A stretch of DNA of 12,363 bases from an uncultured Candidatus Saccharibacteria bacterium (GCA_938046495.1 CALIXG010000044.1:1-12363); one strand, 5' to 3'. Counted from the first letter of the stretch, positions 1 to 6,413 are shown. Notes: generated by a model not told the origin, from the sequence alone. Translations and numbers: made by a program.

Positions 1-1
1 T

Positions 2-1057
2 CGTCCGCTCAAAAATACCACGAGCGAGAGTGTCTTTTTGCAGCTTAAGAGTCTACTCCATGCAGTGGAAGCGGTCGCTTCTGCGCGCATCGAGGGGAAT
101 CATACAACTATCGCTTCCTACATCGAGAAGCGCGATGACGACAGCCACAAGAATGATGAGCAAATCATCGAAATCTCCAACCTGATTGATGGTTTGGATT
201 TCATCGATAAATACGTCATGGAAGAGCCTATTTCGGCTGATTTCATTAAAGAGCTCCATCGTATTGTCGTAGGTGGTTTAACCCATGAGGGCGATAAGCG
301 CGCCGGTGCGTGGCGCGACGAGCCTCGTTATATCGCCAACGCCAAACATCAGCCACCGGAGCCATATGATGTTCCAGATCTTATGCGTGAGCTAATTGAC
401 TATATTAATAACGACGAGGGTGAACAGTATAACTTACTCAAGATTGCTATCGCCAACCATCGCTTCGTTTGGATCCACCCATTCGGTAATGGAAATGGCC
501 GTGCCGACAGATTGATGACTTACGCGCTTCTTTGCAAGAAAGGCTATATTGCTCCAAATAAAATGCGCCTCTTTAACCCTACGGCTATCTTTGCCGGTAA
601 TCGTAATAAATATTATGATACGCTAGCTCTTGCCGACGATTATAAAGACGAGCATATCTTAGAATGGTGTGAGTATTTTTTGTCTGGTGTTCGCGACGAG
701 ATTAAGAAATCCGAATCTCTTGCTGATGCCAAATTTATCAATAAGAAGATCCTGCTTCCGTCTGTCGATCGCATGGAAAAGGCTGGTATTGTCTCCAAAC
801 TAGAGGGTAATATTCTTGGCCGTGCCGTTCGTCTCGGTGTCATTAAGGCTAGTGACATCAAGGACCTTTGGGGACGCGAAGTTACCTCTGTTGCTATTGC
901 TCAGCAGATCAAGAAACTCCGTGATCGTAACCTCGTCAAAGCAACCCACGAGGGTGGCCGCGAGTATGAAATTAGCTTTGAAAATAGTGAACTCACTCGC
1001 GTTACTCTTGAGCAAATGGATCTTGCCGGTCTTCTGCCGATCCGAGTAGACCGCTAA
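2..1057 (+). CDS. Fic-domain protein (AMPylase-type), 5' end outside the window
   Basis: Fic proteins usually transfer AMP or another nucleotide moiety onto a target protein hydroxyl. The core motif HPFGNGNGRADR is encoded at 476-511 and fits HPFx(D/E)GNGRxxR, except that Asn replaces the acidic residue that normally helps hold Mg2+. Near the start, SARIEGN (80-100) fits the (S/T)xxxE(G/N) inhibitory helix, placed N-terminally as in class II Fic proteins. After the Fic core, a charged helical segment (about 760-1050) looks like a winged helix. A TTG at 38 could be read as a start, but the frame stays open through 12 more codons to the window edge with no stop, and class II Fic proteins carry more sequence before the inhibitory helix, so the gene is cut by the window. 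It ends in TAA just before a strong terminator. Family assignment is firm; target and activity are unknown. Confidence 0.93.
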   Translation, partial: RPLKNTTSESVFLQLKSLLHAVEAVASARIEGNHTTIASYIEKRDDDSHKNDEQIIEISNLIDGLDFIDKYVMEEPISADFIKELHRIVVGGLTHEGDKRAGAWRDEPRYIANAKHQPPEPYDVPDLMRELIDYINNDEGEQYNLLKIAIANHRFVWIHPFGNGNGRADRLMTYALLCKKGYIAPNKMRLFNPTAIFAGNRNKYYDTLALADDYKDEHILEWCEYFLSGVRDEIKKSESLADAKFINKKILLPSVDRMEKAGIVSKLEGNILGRAVRLGVIKASDIKDLWGREVTSVAIAQQIKKLRDRNLVKATHEGGREYEISFENSELTRVTLEQMDLAGLLPIRVDR

Positions 1058-1060
1058 AAA

Positions 1061-1101
1061 TAGTGCGAATTTTGCCAACTTGGTCGAATTCGCACTTTTT
1101 T
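1061..1101. terminator. Bidirectional terminator after fic; copy 1 of a 41-nt exact repeat (R1)
   Basis: AGTGCGAATT (1062-1071) pairs perfectly with AATTCGCACT (1087-1096), followed by six T. On the minus strand the hairpin is followed by CTATTTTTAG, so it can also end the minus-strand gene at 1150-1611. All 41 bases recur exactly at 1685-1725. Confidence 0.85.
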
Positions 1102-1104
1102 ATT

Positions 1105-1145
1105 TCGACGAATCAGACGCCTGTATGCGAAGCATACTAGGCGGC
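1105..1145. repeat. Hairpin repeat R2, copy 1
   Basis: A 41-nt unit holds a hairpin: GCCT (1119-1122) and GTATGC (1123-1128), loop GAA, GCATAC (1132-1137), one unpaired T, AGGC (1139-1142). A second copy at 1841-1881 differs at six bases, four of which are two compensatory base-pair swaps in the stem. It directly follows the T-tract of the fic terminator. Function unknown; it may be a small palindromic mobile or processing element. Confidence 0.75.
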
Positions 1146-1149
1146 ACGT

Positions 1150-1611
1150 TTAGATTTTAATCTTAAGCGGATATCTAAATTTAGGCCAATGTTGTAACCG
1201 ATTCGATATCATGGTTCGAATATTATTTTGCCAAAGTACATGATCCTTAATATGTCTTGCTGTCCTGAGCGCCATCGTGGCATTCTTGCGAGGTTTGCTG
1301 CCGTAATCAAAAATATTATATCCGATAAAACTATTGGATTTTTTTCTGTTCGAAAATGTAAATTTATACTCATATCCGTCGAGGACGTCGTTAGGCTCAA
1401 GTTGTCGAATATCGAATAGGCCAGGATATTTGTTGATGATTGCTACTATTTTATCTATCTCTTCTTTTGGAAGAGTATGATGATAAGTTTTTCCAAAGAA
1501 ATATGTAATTACGTTATCTTTTTGTTCATCGGTAACTCTAATGCATGATGTCCGTTTGTCATCGTCTGGTGCTAGCCAAGACGGTGAAACTTTGTATTCA
1601 AAGATAATCAT
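1150..1611 (-). CDS. Hypothetical protein, 153 aa, leaderless
   Basis: I do not recognise the family. The protein starts MIIFEYKVSPSW, has a mixed central part and a basic C-terminal region with repeated Arg, Lys and aromatic residues (about 107-153, ending LKIKI). No signal peptide, membrane segment or metal-binding cluster is visible. The start is supported by a TATAAT exactly 6 nt before the ATG (minus strand, 1618-1623) with no Shine-Dalgarno, which indicates a leaderless mRNA; the 15-base block from -10 box to ATG is identical to that of the gene starting at 7120. It converges with fic and shares the bidirectional terminator at 1061-1101. The whole gene lies between the two copies of the R1 and R2 repeats, as expected for inserted cargo, but no transposase or integrase is present. 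Confidence 0.7.
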   Translation of the reverse strand: MIIFEYKVSPSWLAPDDDKRTSCIRVTDEQKDNVITYFFGKTYHHTLPKEEIDKIVAIINKYPGLFDIRQLEPNDVLDGYEYKFTFSNRKKSNSFIGYNIFDYGSKPRKNATMALRTARHIKDHVLWQNNIRTMISNRLQHWPKFRYPLKIKI

Positions 1612-1617
1612 ATTTTT

Positions 1618-1623
1618 ATTATA
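1618..1623 (-). promoter_or_regulatory. -10 box of a leaderless promoter
   Basis: TATAAT on the minus strand, followed by AAAAAT and then the ATG at 1611. No clear -35 box is seen. Confidence 0.65.
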
Positions 1624-1684
1624 CTACGGCATAATTGCTTTGTCGGGTTTCGCAGTTATGCATTTATCATCTCGAGTCTTATCT

Positions 1685-1725
1685 TAGTGCGAATTTTGCC
1701 AACTTGGTCGAATTCGCACTTTTTT
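1685..1725. repeat. R1 repeat, copy 2 (orphan terminator)
   Basis: Exact 41-nt duplicate of 1061-1101, including the hairpin and six T. No plus-strand gene precedes it here, so as a terminator it is an orphan; it probably arose by duplication or marks the edge of an inserted segment. Confidence 0.85.
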
Positions 1726-1756
1726 GTCGAGGAGTCGATGACAATCATGGTGAGGA

Positions 1757-1791
1757 AGGGGTCTCGAGTTCAAATTTCAAAAAAGGCTCCA
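1757..1791 (+). other. tRNA 3'-end-like scrap
   Basis: The stretch resembles the last third of a tRNA: a T-loop-like TTCAAAT (1769-1775) flanked by arms that pair only partly, then AAAAGGC, T and CCA (1789-1791). No matching 5' acceptor GCCTTTT or D and anticodon arms lie upstream, so it is not a working tRNA. It may be an attachment-site remnant of a tRNA-targeting element, or chance. Confidence 0.25.
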
Positions 1792-1812
1792 TGAGTAAAA
1801 AATAGTAAAGTA

Positions 1813-1836
1813 AAACCCGCAGGGGGTTTATTTTTT
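1813..1836 (+). terminator. Intrinsic-terminator-like hairpin
   Basis: AAACCC (1813-1818) pairs with GGGTTT (1824-1829) over the loop GCAGG and is followed by an A and six T. No intact plus-strand gene ends just before it; the tRNA-like scrap at 1757-1791 does. Confidence 0.5.
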
Positions 1837-1840
1837 ATTT

Positions 1841-1881
1841 TCGACAAATCAGACGCCTGTGTACGAAGTACACTAGGCAGC
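1841..1881. repeat. Hairpin repeat R2, copy 2
   Basis: GCCT and GTGTAC (1855-1864), loop GAA, GTACAC (1868-1873), unpaired T, AGGC (1875-1878). It matches copy 1 at 35 of 41 positions with stem pairing kept. Like copy 1, it directly follows the T-rich tail of a terminator-like hairpin. Confidence 0.75.
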
Positions 1882-2040
1882 TATTATTATATTTAAAACT
1901 AGTGATTAGCATTAAAAACAGCAATGAGATCCTTGTCGCAATTAACTAATGTATATCCGCATTAGAACATAAACGAAATGGATTGAGAAGAAAACCGGAC
2001 TAAAATATTCTGCCTTACAAATATTGTATGACAAAATGTA
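1882..2040. other. AT-rich gene-free stretch
   Basis: I see no convincing gene here. Short coding-like pieces appear in several frames (one ends LVAIN before TAA near 1944), but each is quickly broken by stops. A minus-strand frame running from 2238 to 1942 is mostly antisense to the start of the next gene and looks spurious. The stretch may be decayed sequence. Confidence 0.4.
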
Positions 2041-2069
2041 TTGCAAAAAGTAAACCAGTTTGATATTAT
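2041..2069 (+). promoter_or_regulatory. Sigma70-type promoter of the RHH/toxin-like operon
   Basis: TTGCAA (2041-2046), a 17-nt spacer and TATTAT (2064-2069). It lies 53 nt before the ATG at 2123, which has its own Shine-Dalgarno GAAAGGA at 2108-2114. Confidence 0.5.
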
Positions 2070-2122
2070 AGGGGTAAGTTCGAACAAAATAATTAAATAA
2101 TAGTAACGAAAGGATAAAAAAT

Positions 2123-2827
2123 ATGGGAGATTCAAAGTTTAATTTACCTACTCCACAAATGTTAATTAAAAAAGCTAAGGAAGAGACTATACCGGTTTCG
2201 TTGCGAGTAAAAGAAAGTACTGTTGCTGTTTTTGACAAAATGGCAAAAGAAGCTGGCGTAAATCGTGGCGCAATGATGAATACGTGGCTAGACTTCTACG
2301 CTCAAAACCAAAGTTCTTCCTCCGAAGATAACTCGAAAGATATTATGATTAGCTATCTTAACTCGCCTAGATTTTGGAATACTATTCCAAGCTTGAGTGC
2401 GGAGGAATTGATTTTCCGCTTAGGAGATTTAGAAGAGTTTGATTACTTGGCTGACGCCGTGTATTCATACGAAAATAAAAAAGATTACGATATGCTTTAT
2501 GTAGAGATGTATAATAGTGACATTGACCATTATGTTAGTGTAGGGATAGATTCTAATATCAGATTCGAAAAATTAGACCATCAGATTGATGAGCTATATG
2601 TTACGCCGGAACAATGGCCACTAGTCTCAGTTTTATTAACTGAGTACGATAAGAAGTATAGACGTTTGTTCCCGAGCCGACATTATAGTTTGACACCTAG
2701 TGTACTTAAAAAGATTGCGGATGAATGTAAAAAGTACGCTAAGCTAGATAATTGGAATGATGCAGGGTGTCTTGCTACCGCGATTAAAGGCCATCTGCTC
2801 GATTATGTGGAGAAACAAGATGATTAA
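2123..2827 (+). CDS. Ribbon-helix-helix-type protein, putative antitoxin, 234 aa
   Basis: Residues about 21-62 read as a ribbon-helix-helix DNA-binding domain: a short strand (ETIPVSLRVKES) followed by two helices around FDKMAKEAGVNRGAMMN. The remaining 170 residues are acidic and aromatic-rich, with no recognised domain. RHH proteins commonly bind operators as dimers, and many are antitoxins that repress their own operon. The start has a Shine-Dalgarno (GAAAGGA) 8 nt upstream. The stop overlaps the start of the next gene by 8 nt (2820-2827), which indicates translational coupling. It is long for an antitoxin, so the C-terminal part may be the partner-binding region, or the protein may be an unrelated regulator with a small accessory gene. 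Confidence 0.75.
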   Translation: MGDSKFNLPTPQMLIKKAKEETIPVSLRVKESTVAVFDKMAKEAGVNRGAMMNTWLDFYAQNQSSSSEDNSKDIMISYLNSPRFWNTIPSLSAEELIFRLGDLEEFDYLADAVYSYENKKDYDMLYVEMYNSDIDHYVSVGIDSNIRFEKLDHQIDELYVTPEQWPLVSVLLTEYDKKYRRLFPSRHYSLTPSVLKKIADECKKYAKLDNWNDAGCLATAIKGHLLDYVEKQDD

Positions 2828-3098
2828 GCTGAGTGATCATTATAAGACACGCTACAAAGAACGAGTGTCTAAAAGTAGCAAAAAAATGCAAGCGATGGCT
2901 GATGAGGCATTTGAATTCGGCACAGACTTAAATGATATAGGAAATAGCAAGATAAGGAAAAATCTCAGCAATAAAACTAGAGATGAAAGACCATGGGTGA
3001 AGTGCAAAATTTATCGTGGATACGTGTGGTGGTTCTCTGCAACAACGATCCTAACGGTATATGCGCTGCCAATTATCAGATCGGCTTGTAAGAATTAA
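2820..3098 (+). CDS. Small basic protein, DUF4258-like toxin candidate, 92 aa
   Basis: Starts MIKLSDHYKTRYKERV; ATG 2820-2822 lies inside the last codons of the upstream gene. The frame is open further upstream (an ATG at 2757), but that start would overlap the RHH gene by 71 nt; 2820 gives the usual coupled 8-nt overlap. The pattern is an N-terminal His/Arg/ER helix (H7, R12, ER 14-15), a second helix ending in Phe-Gly (FEFG), and a C-terminal hairpin KIYRGYVWWF followed by ILTVYALP. This resembles small DUF4258 and RelE-like proteins in which a final strand carries a (L/I)TVxxxP signature. Basic charge, position after an RHH gene and coupling suggest a toxin, possibly an RNase; no catalytic residue can be assigned with certainty. 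Confidence 0.7.
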   Translation: MIKLSDHYKTRYKERVSKSSKKMQAMADEAFEFGTDLNDIGNSKIRKNLSNKTRDERPWVKCKIYRGYVWWFSATTILTVYALPIIRSACKN

Positions 3099-3116
3099 TC
3101 TCAAAATCCTGATAAT

Positions 3117-3143
3117 AGAGAGGCTGGCTGCCTCTCTTTTTTT
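3117..3143 (+). terminator. Terminator of the RHH/toxin-like operon
   Basis: AGAGAGGC (3117-3124) pairs perfectly with GCCTCTCT (3130-3137) over the loop TGGCT, followed by a run of T to 3143. Confidence 0.9.
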
Positions 3144-3166
3144 ATTTTAATTCATGCGCAATCGGC

Positions 3167-3604
3167 TCAGGTAGGGCTATTTGAATAATCAATAATATCT
3201 AGCGTTGTTTTGTCGCGATCACCGTCATAAAATTTATCTAGCACTTTCTTGAAGATTTCAATTGAAGGATCTGCGACGTTGAATAATGTCATGCAGGATA
3301 AGACTTTCAGATCATCTGGGTATCCCATAATAGATCTTATCTCGCCGTTACATTCATAGAGTGCCTGGGAAATCTTTATCAGATTTACACGTAAAATATC
3401 GTTCTTGAGATATTCTTTGGATTCCTCTAAATCATTAATTCCGTAGAAATGAGCCATACCGCTATGGCCTAGGCCGCGGAGTTGCGGAAATACATACTAA
3501 ATCCAGTGAGACTCTTTTTGGCCATTTTTTATTTCAGCCAAAGCCTGCTCAAAGTTTTCTTCTTGAGCGTTTATAAATCTATCTAGACTATATGGATCTT
3601 GCAT
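3167..3604 (-). pseudogene. DUF1810 family gene with an in-frame TAG at the conserved Trp
   Basis: Read from ATG 3604-3602, the frame gives a complete DUF1810-like protein of 145 codons: LDRFINAQ, then ALAEIKNGQKESHWI, a TAG (3499-3497), then YVFPQLRGLG, HFYGINDLEESKEYL, GYPDDLKVLSCMTLF and DKFYDGDRDKTTLDII. In DUF1810 the stop position is the second Trp of the HWMWFIFPQ-type motif, so TGG to TAG is the simplest explanation. A downstream ATG (3457) could give only the last 96 residues. The ATG lies one base after the TAG of the preceding ORF, so it was translationally coupled and last in a minus-strand operon. The DUF1810 biochemical function is unknown. Alternatives are amber suppression or an assembly error. 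Confidence 0.85.
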
Positions 3605-3605
3605 A

Positions 3606-3818
3606 CTATTCTTCGCCAAGATTAACCAGATTATTGGATTTGATTAGCTCTTTAACGTCTTTATCGGTAAAATTCTCGAAACTACAGAAAACTGGCTCAT
3701 TCATGCCTCTTTTCATATATAGAAGTTCACCTTGTTTGAGATTTACAGCATCGGGTGAAGATATTAATCTTTCAGATTCTCTTTCATCTAGGCAGTGAAA
3801 AATCATTCTAGTCTCCAT
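3606..3818 (-). CDS. FtsK/SpoIIIE motor C-terminal fragment, probably a remnant
   Basis: The 70-residue product aligns by eye with the last part of the FtsK/SpoIIIE motor: TRMIFHCLDERESERLI corresponds to TRIxFxVxSxxxSRTIL, GELLYMKRGMNEPV to GDMLYxPPGxxxPV, and FTDKDVKELI to the final FVSDxEVxxVV helix. The likeness extends upstream of the ATG: the same frame is open from 3863 and reads EFITTLDLSYMETR, matching the family's DVITGLIKANxPTR, but has no start codon there. Walker A and B motifs are absent, so the piece cannot be an ATPase alone. ATG 3806 has GGAG 7 nt upstream and is the better-supported start if the fragment is expressed. It ends in TAG one base before the DUF1810 ATG. It may be a decayed remnant or a domesticated small domain. 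Confidence 0.55.
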   Translation of the reverse strand: METRMIFHCLDERESERLISSPDAVNLKQGELLYMKRGMNEPVFCSFENFTDKDVKELIKSNNLVNLGEE

Positions 3819-3863
3819 ATAGCTTAGATCAAGCGTAGTAATAAACTCTTTTTCGCATCTTTG

Positions 3864-4355
3864 TTAATCCCATAACATGTCCTGAAATACTTCGTATTTT
3901 TCGCCGCATTTAGGGCATTTCATATTGCGTAGCTTTTCTTCATCTACGCGAACCATTTCGTGCTTGCAGATAGAGCATTTATGTTGTGTCTTCTTTATAA
4001 GTGAATAATTATTATCAAAATTCATATAAGGAGCCCAGTATGGAACTTCTCCCCATTCCTCAACAGTTTTTATACCATATTCTTCTTTCGCCACCTTATC
4101 AACGTTTTTGGGGGCGTAGTAATCCATTGGCTTAGCCCGTGTTATGTTTCCGCATTTTTCACAGAAATATAAAGACTTTTCAATATCTACCACTGCGTAT
4201 TTTACTGTACGCATAATATTCTTGCCTTCTTCACCAAATTTTCCGGCCTTAATCATATCAACCATCTTCTTATATTCATCGGAGAACATCATCCCTACGC
4301 CAAGCATATAAGACTTACTTTTACATTTGCAACTTACGTTAATGCCTGCACCCAT
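3864..4355 (-). CDS. Zinc-ribbon protein with four Cys knuckles, 163 aa
   Basis: Four Cys pairs are placed to bind two zinc ions: C9/C11, C65/C68 (CEKCG), C127/C130 (CSICK) and C147/C150 (CPKCG). Other marks are MGAG at the start, LGVGMMFSDEYKKM, and DYYAPKN with VEEWGEVPYW in the middle. I recognise this layout from small uncharacterised proteins common in Firmicutes; no function is established as far as I know. No membrane segment is present. The start is well supported by AAGGAGA 4-5 nt before the ATG. It follows the NERD gene by 64 nt and probably belongs to the same minus-strand operon. Zinc ribbons often bind nucleic acid or proteins, but neither can be shown here. Confidence 0.8.
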   Translation of the reverse strand: MGAGINVSCKCKSKSYMLGVGMMFSDEYKKMVDMIKAGKFGEEGKNIMRTVKYAVVDIEKSLYFCEKCGNITRAKPMDYYAPKNVDKVAKEEYGIKTVEEWGEVPYWAPYMNFDNNYSLIKKTQHKCSICKHEMVRVDEEKLRNMKCPKCGEKYEVFQDMLWD

Positions 4356-4419
4356 ATTGTCTCCTTTTCATTTTATAACGCTCCAAAGATCTTCTTTATA
4401 ATTAACTATTTCTTCATGA

Positions 4420-5796
4420 TTATTCCTGTTTAATTATAATTTGGCTTAAATTTGAAATTTTGATTTTATAGGTATCATTAAACTTCGTAATGGAGCCTCT
4501 GGCCTCAAGATGTTTGTTTAGATATTTAGAGGTCGCGGTGTCCTTAGAAATAAGATCTTTTGGAACCATCAGTGCAAAATTGCCTTTTTTTACATTATCT
4601 ATAAACACGGATTGCTTTGATTCATTAATATAATTAGCATAAAAATCGACACAGACGTTTTTATTTCCGACAAAATCTGCTACGCGTTCCACTGGAATAC
4701 ATTTGCGTCCATTTCTATAATCTTCTTCTAGTTGAACTAATCTATCTGCTTCTTGTTGGGCAATTTTGTTTTGTCCGTCAATGTATACCCATACGCCTGC
4801 AGCTATCGCGATCAATACAACGGTCCCGAATATGGTAGCAACTATTTTTTTAGTCTTTGATTTTGTCTTTTCTTTTTCCAATTCTTTTTCGGCTCTACTA
4901 TCATCTGAGGCAGCTTTCTTTGCATATTCTTTCGCGCTAATAGCTTTTTGTGTTTCTAGCTCCAGGGCATATCTTTTGTCGTCAAATTCTTGTTTTTCTT
5001 TGTCGGCAACTTCTCTAGCTTTTAAGGCCTCTTCTTTGGCACTTTTAAGTTCACGCCTAAGTTTTTCTACATCTTTATTTTTAGATTCTGCCTTCGCAAT
5101 TTTAGCTTCATATTCGTCTACCTTACGCTGAGCCTCTGCTTCGCGCCTCACGGCTATTTCCATCCTCTCATTGGCTTCGCTCACCGATTCGATATTTTTC
5201 AAACTAACAGCATAGTAGTCGTTATACGGCTTTGCTTCGAAATAGCTAGCAATTTTATCGATATCTACATATTTTTTGTTTTTTACGCCGATAATATCTC
5301 GTATGCGGTTGAGATACTGATACGAATTACTCACAGAAAACCAAGCTTGAAATTTTCCGGGTACTTTATTCATAATATTCATGTCTTGTTGGAAACATAC
5401 CATGCAGGCTATACCAAACTTGTCATAAATATCTGTTCCTATCAATCCTTCAACCCAATTTCGCTGTTTTTTCAGTTGTGCAAACGGGTTAATAGAGCCT
5501 CCGCCATCTACTTTTATATTGTCATGTCGCCATGGGCATTCTTCAAATGATGACTCATCTGGGAGCCAAATCTTACCACTATGGTTCTTAAAATCTATTA
5601 TTAAGAGTCTGTTGGGCGTGATAAGAACACAGTCGGGCTTCAGGTATTTATTAGCCGGAACTTCTGGATGGCCTATAAGAATCCCGTCTAGATTTTCCTC
5701 TTTAAACATCTGAACTAGATTGCTTGCAACCTCACGGAAAAAGTCGTTTTCGTAATCACGACTTGCCTCATCTGCTTTAAAAACTTTTAACCCCAT
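4420..5796 (-). CDS. NERD nuclease-like protein with coiled coil, membrane segment and OB-like domain, 458 aa
   Basis: Residues about 12-125 form a NERD (nuclease-related) domain: KPDCVLI (D55), then LLIIDFKNHSG (D68, K70), the D...(D/E)xK arrangement of PD-(D/E)xK nucleases, and the typical NPFAQLKKQR at 103-112. A long charged coiled coil follows (about 205-315), then a membrane segment (about 318-339) preceded by a Lys-rich stretch, which predicts the N-terminus inside. The C-terminal 366-456 region resembles an OB fold ending in a strand like SQIIIKQE. The nuclease-like domain would thus be cytoplasmic and the OB-like domain extracytoplasmic. The start has AAAGGA about 5 nt upstream. It lies 12 nt after the G5 membrane protein, so the two are co-transcribed. 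DNA handling at the membrane is a plausible but unproven role. Confidence 0.8.
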   Translation of the reverse strand: MGLKVFKADEASRDYENDFFREVASNLVQMFKEENLDGILIGHPEVPANKYLKPDCVLITPNRLLIIDFKNHSGKIWLPDESSFEECPWRHDNIKVDGGGSINPFAQLKKQRNWVEGLIGTDIYDKFGIACMVCFQQDMNIMNKVPGKFQAWFSVSNSYQYLNRIRDIIGVKNKKYVDIDKIASYFEAKPYNDYYAVSLKNIESVSEANERMEIAVRREAEAQRKVDEYEAKIAKAESKNKDVEKLRRELKSAKEEALKAREVADKEKQEFDDKRYALELETQKAISAKEYAKKAASDDSRAEKELEKEKTKSKTKKIVATIFGTVVLIAIAAGVWVYIDGQNKIAQQEADRLVQLEEDYRNGRKCIPVERVADFVGNKNVCVDFYANYINESKQSVFIDNVKKGNFALMVPKDLISKDTATSKYLNKHLEARGSITKFNDTYKIKISNLSQIIIKQE

Positions 5797-5808
5797 GCAA
5801 TCCTTTCT

Positions 5809-6372
5809 TTATAAATCCTCAACTTTAATTTCCGTACATGATTTTGTCCCATTATAGATACTTGAATAATAGGTATCATAACAGCCACTCTCGTTATATG
5901 CGCTCGTATTGCAAATATAGGCTTGCGCCTGTGCTTTTTGAAGGGATTGTGGAGAATAATCTCCGTAACATTGGGCATACCGTCTTCTGTATGTGCCTTC
6001 AACACTACAATATCCAGAGAACCTATGTGCTGTGCCGACTATCTTTATTTCGTTAACTACTTCCACATTAGTTTTTTCGGAGATTAGCTCTCTGGATGAT
6101 TCTTTTCCGAAGTGTTTTATAATTTTATATTCTTTAACTACGACGCCTTCTTTTCCCGAAGGCTTTTCGCAGGTTACGTCAGACGCGAGTTGATCGGTAT
6201 AAATAGTTTTTGTGGTGTATGGTATATGCTCCACTACGCGCTCAATGTTTTTGATGCCAATAATGTTTTGAATCAGAGAAATAACGCTCCCAATCAATAG
6301 TGGAAAACCAATTATGCTAATTATATATGGTATTCCTTCAAGGATGCTATTTGATTGATTTTTTGCGCTCAT
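5809..6372 (-). CDS. Membrane-anchored G5-domain protein with a Cys-rich tail, 187 aa
   Basis: A hydrophobic segment at about 13-39 can act as an uncleaved signal anchor. Residues 43-114 fit a G5 domain: VVEHIPYTTKTIYTD, GKEGVVVKEYKII, SRELISEKT and the closing NEIKIVGT. G5 domains occur in extracellular proteins that act on or bind cell-wall glycans. The tail (115-187) carries C122, C135, C154, C164 and C179 with many Tyr; with C68 there are six Cys, consistent with disulfides outside the cell. It is the first gene of the operon with the NERD, zinc and later genes. No Shine-Dalgarno is evident; an extended -10 promoter lies at 6400-6408. Domain call moderate, topology likely. Confidence 0.7.
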   Translation of the reverse strand: MSAKNQSNSILEGIPYIISIIGFPLLIGSVISLIQNIIGIKNIERVVEHIPYTTKTIYTDQLASDVTCEKPSGKEGVVVKEYKIIKHFGKESSRELISEKTNVEVVNEIKIVGTAHRFSGYCSVEGTYRRRYAQCYGDYSPQSLQKAQAQAYICNTSAYNESGCYDTYYSSIYNGTKSCTEIKVEDL

Positions 6373-6399
6373 AAGTAGCTACTTGATTTGTTAATAAAT

Positions 6400-6408
6400 A
6401 TTATATCA
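6400..6408 (-). promoter_or_regulatory. Extended -10 promoter of the G5/NERD operon
   Basis: On the minus strand TGATATAAT gives TGN plus TATAAT (6405-6400), 27 nt before the ATG at 6372. No good -35 box, as expected for an extended -10 promoter. It begins just after the stop of the preceding small ORF. Confidence 0.55.
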
Positions 6409-6413
6409 TAAAG

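Noticed and set aside
38..40. TTG at 38 as the true start of the Fic gene
   Set aside because: The frame is open upstream to the window edge and the inhibitory helix would begin only about 15 residues in; no Shine-Dalgarno is seen.
1942..2238. Minus-strand 98-codon hydrophobic ORF
   Set aside because: It is largely antisense to the start and promoter of the RHH gene, its Phe/Ile/Tyr-rich content is what AT-rich antisense gives, and no start signal precedes it.
4766..5131. Plus-strand 121-codon Ser/Phe-rich ORF inside the NERD gene
   Set aside because: It is the antisense shadow of the charged coiled coil (Lys and Glu codons read backwards) and has no ribosome-binding site.
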